Source: Proteiniphilum sp. (GTDB taxonomy: Bacteria > Bacteroidota > Bacteroidia > Bacteroidales > Dysgonomonadaceae). Taken from it: a DNA stretch of 14,837 nucleotides. The translations under genes were made by a program, and so were the position numbers. The DNA lies in the NCBI GenBank assembly GCA_031255275.1, contig JAIRSV010000049.1, positions 1-14,837 on the forward strand, given 5' to 3'. This document shows, one piece after another, positions 6,565 to 13,643 of this stretch; within the stretch, counting starts at the first letter, position 1, and every line of letters starts with the position of its first letter. The notes below the pieces were generated by a model. That model was not told the DNA's origin and searched no databases. It saw only the letters and a program-made list of their open reading frames with translations.

Positions 6565-6888
6565 CTAACGTAAAAACCAGAAAACGAAAATAGCGAAAAG
6601 AACCGCCAGGACAAGGATGAGTAACCCGCTATTGGAGAGAACGGAACTCTTCCCGGAATTTTCTTTCTCCTTGCGCTTCCTCAGATGGTGCGTTCGGGAG
6701 ACAAATTCTGCCTTAAAGTCCGTTTTTTCGACTGCGTTTTCTTCCGGCAATACACCCATCTCCCTTTTCACCTTCTCGATCCGCTCCTGCAGTCTTTTCC
6801 TGCGTTCTTCCTCTTCAGGATTATAGAGGATGGGCGTGTAGTTGAATTTACGCGGCTTCCTGTTATGATAAAAAAAGAAAACACCCAT
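6565..6888 (-). CDS. Small conserved-looking membrane protein upstream of mutL
   Basis: This 107-residue protein has no function I recognise. It has an N-terminal basic stretch with KPRKFNYTPILYNPEEEE (11-28), a highly charged, probably helical or coiled segment to about residue 46, a basic patch HHLRKRKEKE near 67-76, and one C-terminal transmembrane helix at about 89-106. This suggests a tail-anchored protein with its body in the cytoplasm. Small proteins with a similar KFxYxPxxY opening occur near mutL in other Bacteroidetes, from memory and unverified. The ATG at 6888 lies about 32 bases after a good promoter, and the stop is 23 bases before mutL, so the two are probably co-transcribed. 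Confidence 0.75.
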   Translation of the reverse strand: MGVFFFYHNRKPRKFNYTPILYNPEEEERRKRLQERIEKVKREMGVLPEENAVEKTDFKAEFVSRTHHLRKRKEKENSGKSSVLSNSGLLILVLAVLFAIFVFWFLR

Positions 6889-6919
6889 ATAATAAACTAA
6901 GTTGCTGTTTTGGTTTATG

Positions 6920-6951
6920 CAAAAATAAAAATTCAGTCCGGCCGATACAAG
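6920..6951 (-). promoter_or_regulatory. Bacteroides-type promoter for the small membrane protein and mutL
   Basis: On the minus strand CTTG (6951-6948) is followed by exactly 20 bases and then TATTTTTG (6927-6920). This fits the Bacteroides primary-sigma pattern TTTG-N19-21-TAnnTTTG, with one mismatch in the -33 element. Transcription would start near 6914, giving a leader of about 25 bases before the ATG at 6888. It lies between the OstA-like stop and the next gene, so mutL need not depend on read-through. Confidence 0.6.
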
Positions 6952-6963
6952 TCACACCCGAGA

Positions 6964-8607
6964 TTACAGCGTAATATCCTCTCTCACAAAACGCCCCCGG
7001 CGGGGTTCGGTTGTTTCGGAACTGCGCCGCTCATTGCTGCGGAATATGTCTCCGGGGCCGGCCGGCCGCAAATAATCGAGCCAGGCGAAACCTTGCAGCC
7101 GGTCGTCTCCGGGTTCTAACAAAGGCAGAGGCTTGGTGTTGGCTGTGGTTGCCGACCAGGTTTTCAGTTTTCGGATCTGATTATTCTCTATATCTATCGA
7201 CAGATAGGAACTCTCCATCTTATTCAATCCGATAACGGTACTGTCTTTCTGCATCAGATAGTATAACGATGTAGCGTCTCCTTCAGCCACTACCTGATAG
7301 ATTTCTCCGTTACGGAAAAAAGCGGTCATATCCCTTCCGCTTAACTGATTGAACTGATTCTCCTCCTCCCTTTCCTGAATGGCCAGCGCGAAATCCCTTA
7401 TAATGGCTTTTTCGATGGTGGAGTCGTTCAGGAGAATATCGATCCGGTTACCCATCACCTGGTTATTATTGTTCCAGATCACGGGATCGCCGGTCATGTA
7501 GACCGTGGAGTCGGCCGAGGCATAATGCAGAGAATCGCATATTCCCTGAAAATCGGAGCGGTAGAACCGCGCATCGTAAAAAGCCTTTACCACATGGTGT
7601 ATCGAATCGGTGATCATGATCAGGGTATCGCCGTGCACAAACAGGCTGTCGCTTTGGGAGTAGTCGATGGCATACGCCATATCGGTAGCCATCCCGTACT
7701 CCGTTTTCTCGTTGTAATAACCGTAATTTCCTCGCAGGACAGACTTTCGCACGCTGTCTTCGAGGATCATGTCGCCAAACACTTCGCCTATGCCGGTTTT
7801 ACGGTTATAGAGTATGGTATCGCCGGTGAGTACTTTTGTTCCGTCGTTGCTGTATACCTTCGAACGGTCCAGCAATTTGGAATCATCCGTTGCGGTATCA
7901 TACCATCCCTTGCTGGTGTACACGTAACCGCTGTCGGAGACAATGTGTGAAGGCCCCAGTATATCGGCAAACTTCGACTCGGTATTGTATTTCAGCGTAT
8001 CGGCATAAATAGTGTAGCTTTCATTGATCAGTTTGACGCTGTCGCTGAAGAGCGCTTCCTTGGTTTCGGGACTGTACTGACCCCAGAAGGATGTCAGTTC
8101 GTTCTTCTCGTCCACCAGCAACCCTCCCTCGAAGTAGTAACCGAGATTGGCGGCGCGGTCATAGTCGAGACTGTCCGTAAAAAGCGTAGCGGTGCGATCT
8201 TCCATCCGTATATTGTTGCGAAGCCTCGCCAGCCGGGTATTGCCGTTGTAATGTAGGTAATCGCCGTAAACAAAGATGGTGTCGCCCTGTTCCATCTTCA
8301 CGTTGCTGAATGCTTCAAAGGTGTTGGTTTGCTGATAGAGATAGGCGCTGTCGCAATACATGAGTGCTCCCTCATGAAAGAAAATCACGTTCCCCGTGAA
8401 GATCTGCGCATCGAATCCTTCTCTTTTCCTCAACAGATCGGCCTCCCTCATTTCCACGATCGTCACTTCCTGATTTGCGGCGGATTCGGGCGGAGGCAAT
8501 AGCGGCGACTGCAACGCATGTCGCGCCTGAACCGGCGCCATAATCGCCGGAAACAGGCTAAAAAGCAACAGGCATCTTCCGAAAGATTGCAAACACTGTC
8601 CATTCAT
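6964..8607 (-). CDS. OstA-like (LptA/LptD N-domain-like) periplasmic protein
   Basis: This 547-residue protein has an N-terminal signal peptide (hydrophobic core about 10-22, likely cleavage near MAPVQA). The body is a long repetitive beta structure with recurring short strands such as CDSAYLY, TDSLDYD, ADTLKYN, GDTILYN and CDSLHYA, spaced a few tens of residues apart. This is typical of the OstA/LptA beta-jellyroll repeats of Bacteroidetes 'OstA-like' proteins. Related proteins bind and move lipopolysaccharide across the periplasm, so a role in LPS transport is inferred. It starts 16 bases after the SurA-like gene, consistent with an operon in which the chaperone serves outer-membrane assembly. 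There is no C-terminal LptD barrel, so it is not a full LptD. Confidence 0.85.
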   Translation of the reverse strand: MNGQCLQSFGRCLLLFSLFPAIMAPVQARHALQSPLLPPPESAANQEVTIVEMREADLLRKREGFDAQIFTGNVIFFHEGALMYCDSAYLYQQTNTFEAFSNVKMEQGDTIFVYGDYLHYNGNTRLARLRNNIRMEDRTATLFTDSLDYDRAANLGYYFEGGLLVDEKNELTSFWGQYSPETKEALFSDSVKLINESYTIYADTLKYNTESKFADILGPSHIVSDSGYVYTSKGWYDTATDDSKLLDRSKVYSNDGTKVLTGDTILYNRKTGIGEVFGDMILEDSVRKSVLRGNYGYYNEKTEYGMATDMAYAIDYSQSDSLFVHGDTLIMITDSIHHVVKAFYDARFYRSDFQGICDSLHYASADSTVYMTGDPVIWNNNNQVMGNRIDILLNDSTIEKAIIRDFALAIQEREEENQFNQLSGRDMTAFFRNGEIYQVVAEGDATSLYYLMQKDSTVIGLNKMESSYLSIDIENNQIRKLKTWSATTANTKPLPLLEPGDDRLQGFAWLDYLRPAGPGDIFRSNERRSSETTEPRRGRFVREDITL

Positions 8608-8623
8608 TGCCGTACGGATGTTG

Positions 8624-9991
8624 TTACTTTAACCAGTCGTGGTATTTATGCTCGCATCTCTGCCACTCGGGGTCTATGCGGACATACGTTTTCCTGATCT
8701 TGTTCTGTAACCATTCGTCCACGAGTTTCTGCTGCTTGGCGCTCTCCGCCATCTGTTTGACGATCTGGTAGTCATTGTTGATATTGGCCCTGTGGCCCTC
8801 GTTTCGATCCGTGATCCTGACGATGGCTGCCACCTGACGCCCTTTGTCGTTTATCATGATAAAAGGTTTGGAGACTTCTCCCCGGGTCATCTCTCCCGCG
8901 ATCTTTGCAATGTCCTGATTCAGCTCGTTCAGCGCGAAGCGGGGGGTGCCGGCATTGGCGCTTCTGGGGGTGTTGTTGACCATGATTCCTTTGTTGTTCC
9001 GGGTGTCTTTGTCGGCAGAAAGGTATGTGGCCGCGACGTCAAACGTGAGATGATTCTCCATGATGGAACCTCTGATGGAGTCGAGGCGGATCAGTGCCGT
9101 ATCGAGCGATACCTGCGGCACTTTAGGTTTCAGCAGTATGTGGCGGAAGTTCCCCATATCGCCGCGCCGCTCGATCAGCTGAATAATGTGGAATCCGTAT
9201 TCCGTTTCCACCACATTGGAAACTTTATTGGGATCGTTCAGGGAGAAGGCTACATTGGCAAACTCGGGGACAAAACCGGATCGGTTCATGAGGCCGAGTT
9301 CCCCGCCACTCATGGCCGTCCCCGGATCTTCGGAGTGGATCAGCGCCAGTGTGGAAAGGCTGTTCTTTCCGGCGGCTATCTGTTCCGTGAAATCGCGCAG
9401 GCGGGCTTTCACCTTGTCGATCTCTTCCAACGGAATTTCGGGTTCCACGGTAATGATCTGCACTTCCAGCGTGGCCGGGATGAAGGGTAGACTGTCTTGC
9501 GGAAGACTGTTGTAATATTTGCGGATTTCGGATGGCGTCAGCTGTACTGTTCCGAAATGCTTCTGCTGTACTTCTTCGATGATCTGCTGTTCGCGGATCT
9601 GCTCGCGCATGTCTTCGCGGATGGTAGCGAGGCTTTTGCCCCAGTATTCTTCCAGCCTCTCGACGGAGCCGACGGAAGCCGTGTACTCGTTGATCATATA
9701 TTCGAGCGTACGGCTCACATGCATTTCCTGCACCGTGATGCTGTCCAGTTTTGCCTGATCGAGAAAGAGCTTTCTGATGGCCAGCTGTTCGGGAATGAAG
9801 CAATAGGGATCTCCTTCGATGCGCTGGTTTTGCATCAATATTTCCTTGCGGTATTCTTCCACCTCCGATTTCAGGATGGCTTCATCGCCTACGACCCATA
9901 CGATCTCGTCGATCACGTTGTCCTGGGACATCAGGCGGGGTGCGGCTGAGAGTGTGATAAGGAACAGTAATATCTTCACCGGATATTTCAT
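8624..9991 (-). CDS. SurA-like periplasmic peptidyl-prolyl isomerase
   Basis: This 455-residue protein has a signal peptide (1-22), then an N-terminal SurA-like chaperone region beginning DEIVWVVGDEAILKSEVEEY (28-47). Two parvulin-type domains follow. The first spans about 173-276, with SGGELGLMNRSGFVPEF at 228-244 and YGFHIIQLIERR at 265-276. The second spans about 281-397, with FRHILLKP at 282-289, and is more diverged. SurA helps outer-membrane proteins fold in the periplasm. The gene is first in a minus-strand block with the OstA-like gene 16 bases downstream. No clear -33/-7 promoter was found upstream, but a palindrome lies 61-76 bases before the ATG. Confidence 0.9.
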   Translation of the reverse strand: MKYPVKILLFLITLSAAPRLMSQDNVIDEIVWVVGDEAILKSEVEEYRKEILMQNQRIEGDPYCFIPEQLAIRKLFLDQAKLDSITVQEMHVSRTLEYMINEYTASVGSVERLEEYWGKSLATIREDMREQIREQQIIEEVQQKHFGTVQLTPSEIRKYYNSLPQDSLPFIPATLEVQIITVEPEIPLEEIDKVKARLRDFTEQIAAGKNSLSTLALIHSEDPGTAMSGGELGLMNRSGFVPEFANVAFSLNDPNKVSNVVETEYGFHIIQLIERRGDMGNFRHILLKPKVPQVSLDTALIRLDSIRGSIMENHLTFDVAATYLSADKDTRNNKGIMVNNTPRSANAGTPRFALNELNQDIAKIAGEMTRGEVSKPFIMINDKGRQVAAIVRITDRNEGHRANINNDYQIVKQMAESAKQQKLVDEWLQNKIRKTYVRIDPEWQRCEHKYHDWLK

Positions 9992-10051
9992 ACGATAATA
10001 TTTGTTTTTGATTTGCAGATTGAATCACTGAATCTACTTGCGTATTCATTT

Positions 10052-10067
10052 CACAGATCAATCTGTG
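10052..10067. promoter_or_regulatory. Palindrome in the divergent spacer; possible operator
   Basis: CACAGAT, two bases, ATCTGTG is a perfect 7-bp dyad, extended by TT/AA outside one mismatch. It lies 61-76 bases upstream of the SurA-like start and about 260 bases upstream of the chitinase start. It has no T-run, so a protein-binding site is more likely than a terminator. Confidence 0.35.
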
Positions 10068-10215
10068 TAAAGTGATGTAAAAGTAATGATAATCCCCTTA
10101 GCGGCAAAATGGCGTCATGGTTAAAAGTCGTTATAAGGGCGTGGTGCCGTCATGCCTTCGCCCTTGTGCGTATGAAAGGTTTTCATCCGTTTTCCGGCGG
10201 AACAGTTTTTTTTCT

Positions 10216-10240
10216 TCATCCGTTAAAAAAAATCGGATGA
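10216..10240. promoter_or_regulatory. Inverted repeat upstream of the chitinase promoter box
   Basis: TCATCCG and CGGATGA face each other across 11 A/T-rich bases. A further direct TTCATCCGTT copy lies about 30 bases to the left. The pair sits 28 bases before the candidate -7 box of the GH18 gene, a plausible place for a regulator. The AAGGGCG...CGCCCTT pair at 10135-10165 is a second dyad in the same spacer. Confidence 0.3.
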
Positions 10241-10267
10241 TCGGTCTTTTATGATAAAACTAAAAGT

Positions 10268-10275
10268 TATTTTTG
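10268..10275 (+). promoter_or_regulatory. Candidate -7 box for the GH18-ThuA operon
   Basis: TATTTTTG exactly matches TAnnTTTG and would place transcription start near 10282, some 47 bases before the preferred ATG. No matching -33 element is visible, so the gene may need an activator. The position argues against the earlier in-frame ATG at 10251. Confidence 0.4.
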
Positions 10276-10328
10276 TTTTTCGTACAGTGTGTTGTTACTG
10301 GAAATTTCAAATCTTGCAAACTGATTTT

Positions 10329-11363
10329 ATGATGATTAAATTAGAACGAGCTTTACTGTTATTCTTTGTGTTTTGCTTCCATTTGCAGCTTTTCCCGCAG
10401 AGAAGCGCCGGCGAGGTGAATGAGTCGCTGTCAAAAATTGTTGTGGCGTATGTAACCTCCTGGAGTCGGATTATGCCTGATCCGACATATATGACACATA
10501 TTAATTATGCTTTCGGACATGTGAGCGATTCCTTTGACGGAGTGCGCATAGATAACGAAGAGCGCTTAAGGCAAATTGTATCCCTGAAAGAGAAGAAAGC
10601 GTCACTCAAAGTTTTGCTGTCCGTGGGAGGGTGGGGCAGCGGGCGTTTCTCGGAAATGGCTGCGAGCGAACAGAACAGAAAACGGTTTGCCGGCGACTGT
10701 CGGCGGATTGTGCATGAATTTAATCTGGACGGGATTGATATTGACTGGGAGTATCCCACGAGTTCACTGGCGAATATCTCGTCTTCGCCGGACGACACGA
10801 ACAATTTCACGCTCCTTATGAGGGAGCTGAGGGACGCTGTCGGGAAGGAGAGGCTGCTGACGCTGGCTTCTGCCGCGTCGGCCGAGTATATAGACTTTGC
10901 GGCTGTTGAACCGTATGTCGATTTCGTCAACATAATGGCCTATGATATGGCGTCTGCCCCCAGGCACCATTCGGCACTGTATCCGTCTGAAAACAGCGGC
11001 TCCATGACGTCTGACGAGGCCGTGAGAAGACATGCCAATGCCGGATTCCCTTTGAACAGACTGGTGCTGGGCATGCCGTTTTATGGCCGCGGAAAAAGAA
11101 ACGGAGAGTTTGATTTTACAGATTACAAGGAGATCGAAACTCTTCCGGACGTCGAGACCCGGTGGGACGAAAAAGCACAGGTACCCTATCTTGTCGACTC
11201 AAACGGAGATTTTGTCTGCGGCTTCGAAGATCCCCGATCACTGAAGATCAAATGTCAGTATGTGAAAAAGCGGGGACTGCTCGGCGCCATGTATTGGGAT
11301 TATGACGGCGACAATGCGGCGGGAGATTTGCGAAAGACGGTTTACGAATCAATCATACATTAA
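10329..11363 (+). CDS. Secreted family 18 glycoside hydrolase (chitinase-like)
   Basis: This 344-residue enzyme is predicted to cleave beta-1,4 N-acetylglucosamine linkages in chitin or chitooligosaccharides, or alternatively the core of N-glycans. The GH18 catalytic motif DxxDxDxE is intact as DGIDIDWE at 134-141, with Glu141 as acid. SxGG is present as SVGG at 98-101. Other family segments follow: MAYD, MPFYGR, and a late YWDYDGD. I chose the ATG at 10329 (10332 is equally possible) because a signal peptide follows (hydrophobic 8-22) and the in-frame ATG at 10251 precedes the candidate promoter. No carbohydrate-binding module is attached. The ThuA lipoprotein gene begins 13 bases downstream, so they form a probable operon. 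Confidence 0.92.
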   Translation: MMIKLERALLLFFVFCFHLQLFPQRSAGEVNESLSKIVVAYVTSWSRIMPDPTYMTHINYAFGHVSDSFDGVRIDNEERLRQIVSLKEKKASLKVLLSVGGWGSGRFSEMAASEQNRKRFAGDCRRIVHEFNLDGIDIDWEYPTSSLANISSSPDDTNNFTLLMRELRDAVGKERLLTLASAASAEYIDFAAVEPYVDFVNIMAYDMASAPRHHSALYPSENSGSMTSDEAVRRHANAGFPLNRLVLGMPFYGRGKRNGEFDFTDYKEIETLPDVETRWDEKAQVPYLVDSNGDFVCGFEDPRSLKIKCQYVKKRGLLGAMYWDYDGDNAAGDLRKTVYESIIH

Positions 11364-11376
11364 TAATAGTCCGCGT

Positions 11377-12210
11377 ATGAAAAAGATTTCTCTGCTGCCG
11401 GTTTTTTTCGTTCTTGTCGTCCTTGCCGGATGCAATGCTACCGTTCCGGGGCTGAAGGCCCCCGCGTCCGGAGAATATCCCGCCGATTATGCCGGCGCTC
11501 CGCGATTCAGGGCGCTGGTCTGCTATACGGAGGAGGCTGAGAAGGCTCATGTGGAATTTGCCGGAGAGGCGATTGAGTTTTTTAAGCGGCTGAATTACGG
11601 GGACGGGTATATCCTCGAAACGACTGCCGATTTTTCGGAATATGATTATGACAGGCTGAAAGAGTATGGAATTGTCGTCATGCTGAACGCTTGTCCGGGA
11701 AAGGGGCCGGAGCGCGAAGCTTTCGAAAAGTATATGGAGAACGGCGGCGGATGGATGGGATTTCATGCCGCGGCGTATAACGATAAAAATACGGACTGGC
11801 CCTGGTTTCTGAATTTTATCGGCGGCGGCGTGTTTTACTGCAACAACTGGCCGCCGCAGCCGGTGCTGGTCGAAGTAGACAATCGGTTTCATCCCGTCAC
11901 GAAAAACCTGCCCGCATCCTTTGTCGTTCCCGAGAGCGAATGGTATCAGTGGAAGCCGAGTCCCCGGGAGAACAGGGATATTGAAGTACTGGTGTCGATT
12001 TCACCGAAAAACTATCCTCTCGGGATAAAAGACGTTATCCGTTTTGGAGATTTCCCCGTCGTATGGACGAACAAAAATTACCGCATGATCTATCTGAACA
12101 TGGGACACGGAAATGACGAGTTCACGGATGCTGCGCAGAAACTGCTGTTCATAAACTCATTCCGCTGGGTATTAAGCCGGGATAAGGCCGGCGACCCCTT
12201 TAAGCGATAA
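11377..12210 (+). CDS. ThuA-domain lipoprotein
   Basis: This 277-residue protein begins MKKISLLPVFFVLVVLAGC, a lipoprotein signal with lipobox LAGC and Cys19 as acylation site; this fixes the start at 11377 rather than at upstream in-frame ATGs inside the chitinase gene. The rest is a single ThuA-like domain (glutamine-amidotransferase-like fold): RALVCYTEEAEKAH near 47-60, YGIVVMLN, GGGWMGFHAAAYND, IGGGVFYCNNWPPQP, and a closing NMGHGNDEF. Family members are linked to sugar metabolism (named from trehalose utilisation), but the biochemical activity is poorly defined and I assign none. It lies 13 bases after the GH18 gene, suggesting a surface or periplasmic role in processing the same glycan. 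Confidence 0.87.
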   Translation: MKKISLLPVFFVLVVLAGCNATVPGLKAPASGEYPADYAGAPRFRALVCYTEEAEKAHVEFAGEAIEFFKRLNYGDGYILETTADFSEYDYDRLKEYGIVVMLNACPGKGPEREAFEKYMENGGGWMGFHAAAYNDKNTDWPWFLNFIGGGVFYCNNWPPQPVLVEVDNRFHPVTKNLPASFVVPESEWYQWKPSPRENRDIEVLVSISPKNYPLGIKDVIRFGDFPVVWTNKNYRMIYLNMGHGNDEFTDAAQKLLFINSFRWVLSRDKAGDPFKR

Positions 12211-12805
12211 CCGGCGAGTTCGCGTCATTCCGGGTGAAACACAGCAGACAGCAAAACACATCACCACGTCGGTTTCCCCCCGTCACTGCAACCCTCCGAA
12301 AATATGAAATTACTCACTTTTGACAGGCCTTTAGAGAGAAATTGTCACTTTTTTTGCGCGTAAGCCCAATCTTTTCATGAAAATATTTTTTTTTTTGGAA
12401 AAAGAGGGGTATTTTTGTCGGAGTTGTTGTGCGAGAACAGAAATAATGAAGTCAATGGGTCATCTTTTTACAATAAACGCCGCCGAAAAATATAAAACAG
12501 ATTTCTCTTCGGAGAGATTGGGCGAAGTACCTGTCGGATACGTTCGCATTCGCATGAGAAGGTTAAAATACGCAAAAGCTAACAGCATATCCCTGCCGAT
12601 GCTTCTGTCTGACAGAAAGGCGAGCCGGGGCGTTTTCATTTATAAATACATTTTTCGATCATGGTTCGCCGGCGCGAACCTCCGTTCCGCCGGCCGAACC
12701 GTGTAGTCCCGCCGCAGGGGAGTGTTTTCCCCGAAACGGACAGGTTGTCGGACAAGTAACGCCTTTTGAGGCAATTTTAAATATTAAAACTAAATTCATT
12801 GAGTT
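12211..12805 (+). other. 595-base spacer between the ThuA and HU genes
   Basis: No gene is convincing here. It contains a TATTTTTG box at 12410-12417 (exact -7 consensus). A TTTG element is present but only 12 bases upstream, which is too close. Further on is a GC-rich stretch with strong folding potential at 12663-12760, then an A/T-rich leader into the HU gene. If the box is used, the HU transcript has a leader of roughly 380 bases. Confidence 0.5.
12663..12700 (+). other. Alternative hairpins in the HU leader
   Basis: GGTTCGC (12663-12669) can pair locally with GCGAACC (12674-12680) around a four-base loop. Alternatively, GGTTCGCCGGCG (12663-12674) can pair with CGCCGGCCGAACC (12688-12700) with a single bulge. 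The two structures exclude each other. Another short stem, GGGGA...TCCCC, follows near 12717-12734. This may be a regulatory leader or simply a GC-rich dyad. Confidence 0.4.
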
Positions 12806-13204
12806 ATGCCTGTGTTTTTTAATAAAGTGAAGCGCAAGAATCCGTCGAAGCCGACGGAACCTGAATTATGGTATCCCGTGCTGAAAAGCACGAAGTTGGT
12901 GAAAGAAAAGGAAGTAGCCGAACTCTTGTCGAATGAAACGACGTTAAATCCGAAAGAGGCCGAAATGGCTGTTTCGCAGTTGTTCAAAGTTGTCGCCTGG
13001 CTCCTGCTCGACGGACACACCGTGCAACTTGGCTCTCTGGGTACTTTTCGCCTGACGGCGCACTCTCGCGGCGTGCCGACCGAGGCGGAAGTAAATGCAC
13101 ATTTAATCGAAAAAGTTTCCGTTCGCTTTTCCGAATCTGCCGAACTGAAGGCTGCGATTGCGAAAGCCTCTTTTGTCGATGTCTCCTCTATGTCAAACAA
13201 ATGA
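12806..13204 (+). CDS. HU-related DNA-binding protein (long Bacteroidetes form)
   Basis: This 132-residue protein belongs to the HU/IHF-like family in which the HU fold follows an N-terminal extension. Residues 20-30 (ELWYPVLKSTK) lead into the alpha-helical dimerisation part (about 31-70: VKEKEVAELL, AEMAVSQLFKVVAWLL). The conserved turn VQLGSLGTFRL (73-83) opens the beta-arm region, with GVPTEAEVNAHLIEKVSVRF (89-108) closing it. Such proteins bend or package DNA in the nucleoid. The ATG at 12806 follows an A/T-rich leader. The stop TGA overlaps an ATG of a doubtful downstream frame. Right after it lie a hairpin and then a 22-bp tandem array. It stands alone between a glycan operon and a SusC gene. 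Confidence 0.92.
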   Translation: MPVFFNKVKRKNPSKPTEPELWYPVLKSTKLVKEKEVAELLSNETTLNPKEAEMAVSQLFKVVAWLLLDGHTVQLGSLGTFRLTAHSRGVPTEAEVNAHLIEKVSVRFSESAELKAAIAKASFVDVSSMSNK

Positions 13205-13224
13205 ACCTTTCTCTCTTTGCAATG

Positions 13225-13252
13225 CGGGCGTCCGGAATTTCTTCGGCGCCCG
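13225..13252 (+). terminator. Weak terminator-like hairpin after the HU gene
   Basis: CGGGCGTC (13225-13232) pairs with GGCGCCCG (13245-13252), with one G-T pair, and is followed by only TTTCG. It starts 20 bases after the HU stop codon. The short T-run makes efficient termination uncertain. Confidence 0.45.
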
Positions 13253-13265
13253 TTTCGCGGGACGC

Positions 13266-13441
13266 CCGTCTCGCAGCGGCCAGACCGCCGTCTCATGATG
13301 GCGACATCACCGTCTCACTGCGGCCAGACCGCCGTCTCACCGCGGCAGCATCACCGTCTCATGATGGCGGCATCGCCGTCTCACGACGACCATACCGCCG
13401 TCCCACGATAACGAGACCGCCGTCTCACGAAAGCGGCCACC
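13266..13441 (+). repeat. 22-bp tandem repeat, eight copies in exact register
   Basis: The block CCGTCTC (CCGTCCC in copy 7) recurs at 13266, 13288, 13310, 13332, 13354, 13376, 13398 and 13420, a spacing of exactly 22 bases without any insertion or deletion. The other 14-15 bases vary but follow patterns. Copies 1 and 3 share GCGGCCAGACCG. Copies 2 and 5 share TGATGGCG(A/G)CATC, which contains a TGATG/CATCA dyad. There are no unique spacers. The array begins 61 bases after the HU stop. It is much more diverged than the 41-bp array, so it is older or under different constraint. Confidence 0.92.
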
Positions 13442-13643
13442 GGAAACGCTTCAGACAACCCGTCGGAACACTTCGGGAGGAATCATTCACTCACAGTCGA
13501 AAAAACGGAATGCTTATGGTTATAAACGGATTGTACTTATGACGCTAATGCGACCGGGAATCGTTGGGGTATCATCTTTCGGTCGCGTCAACTTCGGTAA
13601 AGGAAAAGATACCCTGTCAGAAACAATTAAAATCAAAAAAAAT
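13442..13643 (+). other. Spacer between the 22-bp array and the SusC gene
   Basis: I see no gene, no good TAnnTTTG box and no terminator here. The last 25 bases before the SusC start are A-rich, the usual leader type for this phylum. TATCATCTTTCG at about 13570-13581 is only a loose promoter-like match. Confidence 0.4.

Noticed and set aside
10251..10328. Upstream 26-codon extension of the GH18 protein
   Set aside because: It contains the candidate -7 box and places a non-signal sequence ahead of a clear signal peptide. The ATG at 10329 or 10332 is better.
12377..12706. 109-codon open frame before the HU gene
   Set aside because: It begins in a T-run, contains the TATTTTTG box, ends in the hairpin region and matches no family I know. 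A shorter version from 12446 following the box cannot be excluded but has no positive support.
13201..13542. 113-codon open frame overlapping the HU stop codon
   Set aside because: Most of it is the 22-bp array, which is open in two of three frames. The ATGA overlap is suggestive of coupling, but coding is unsupported; it is kept only as a point to test in the findings.
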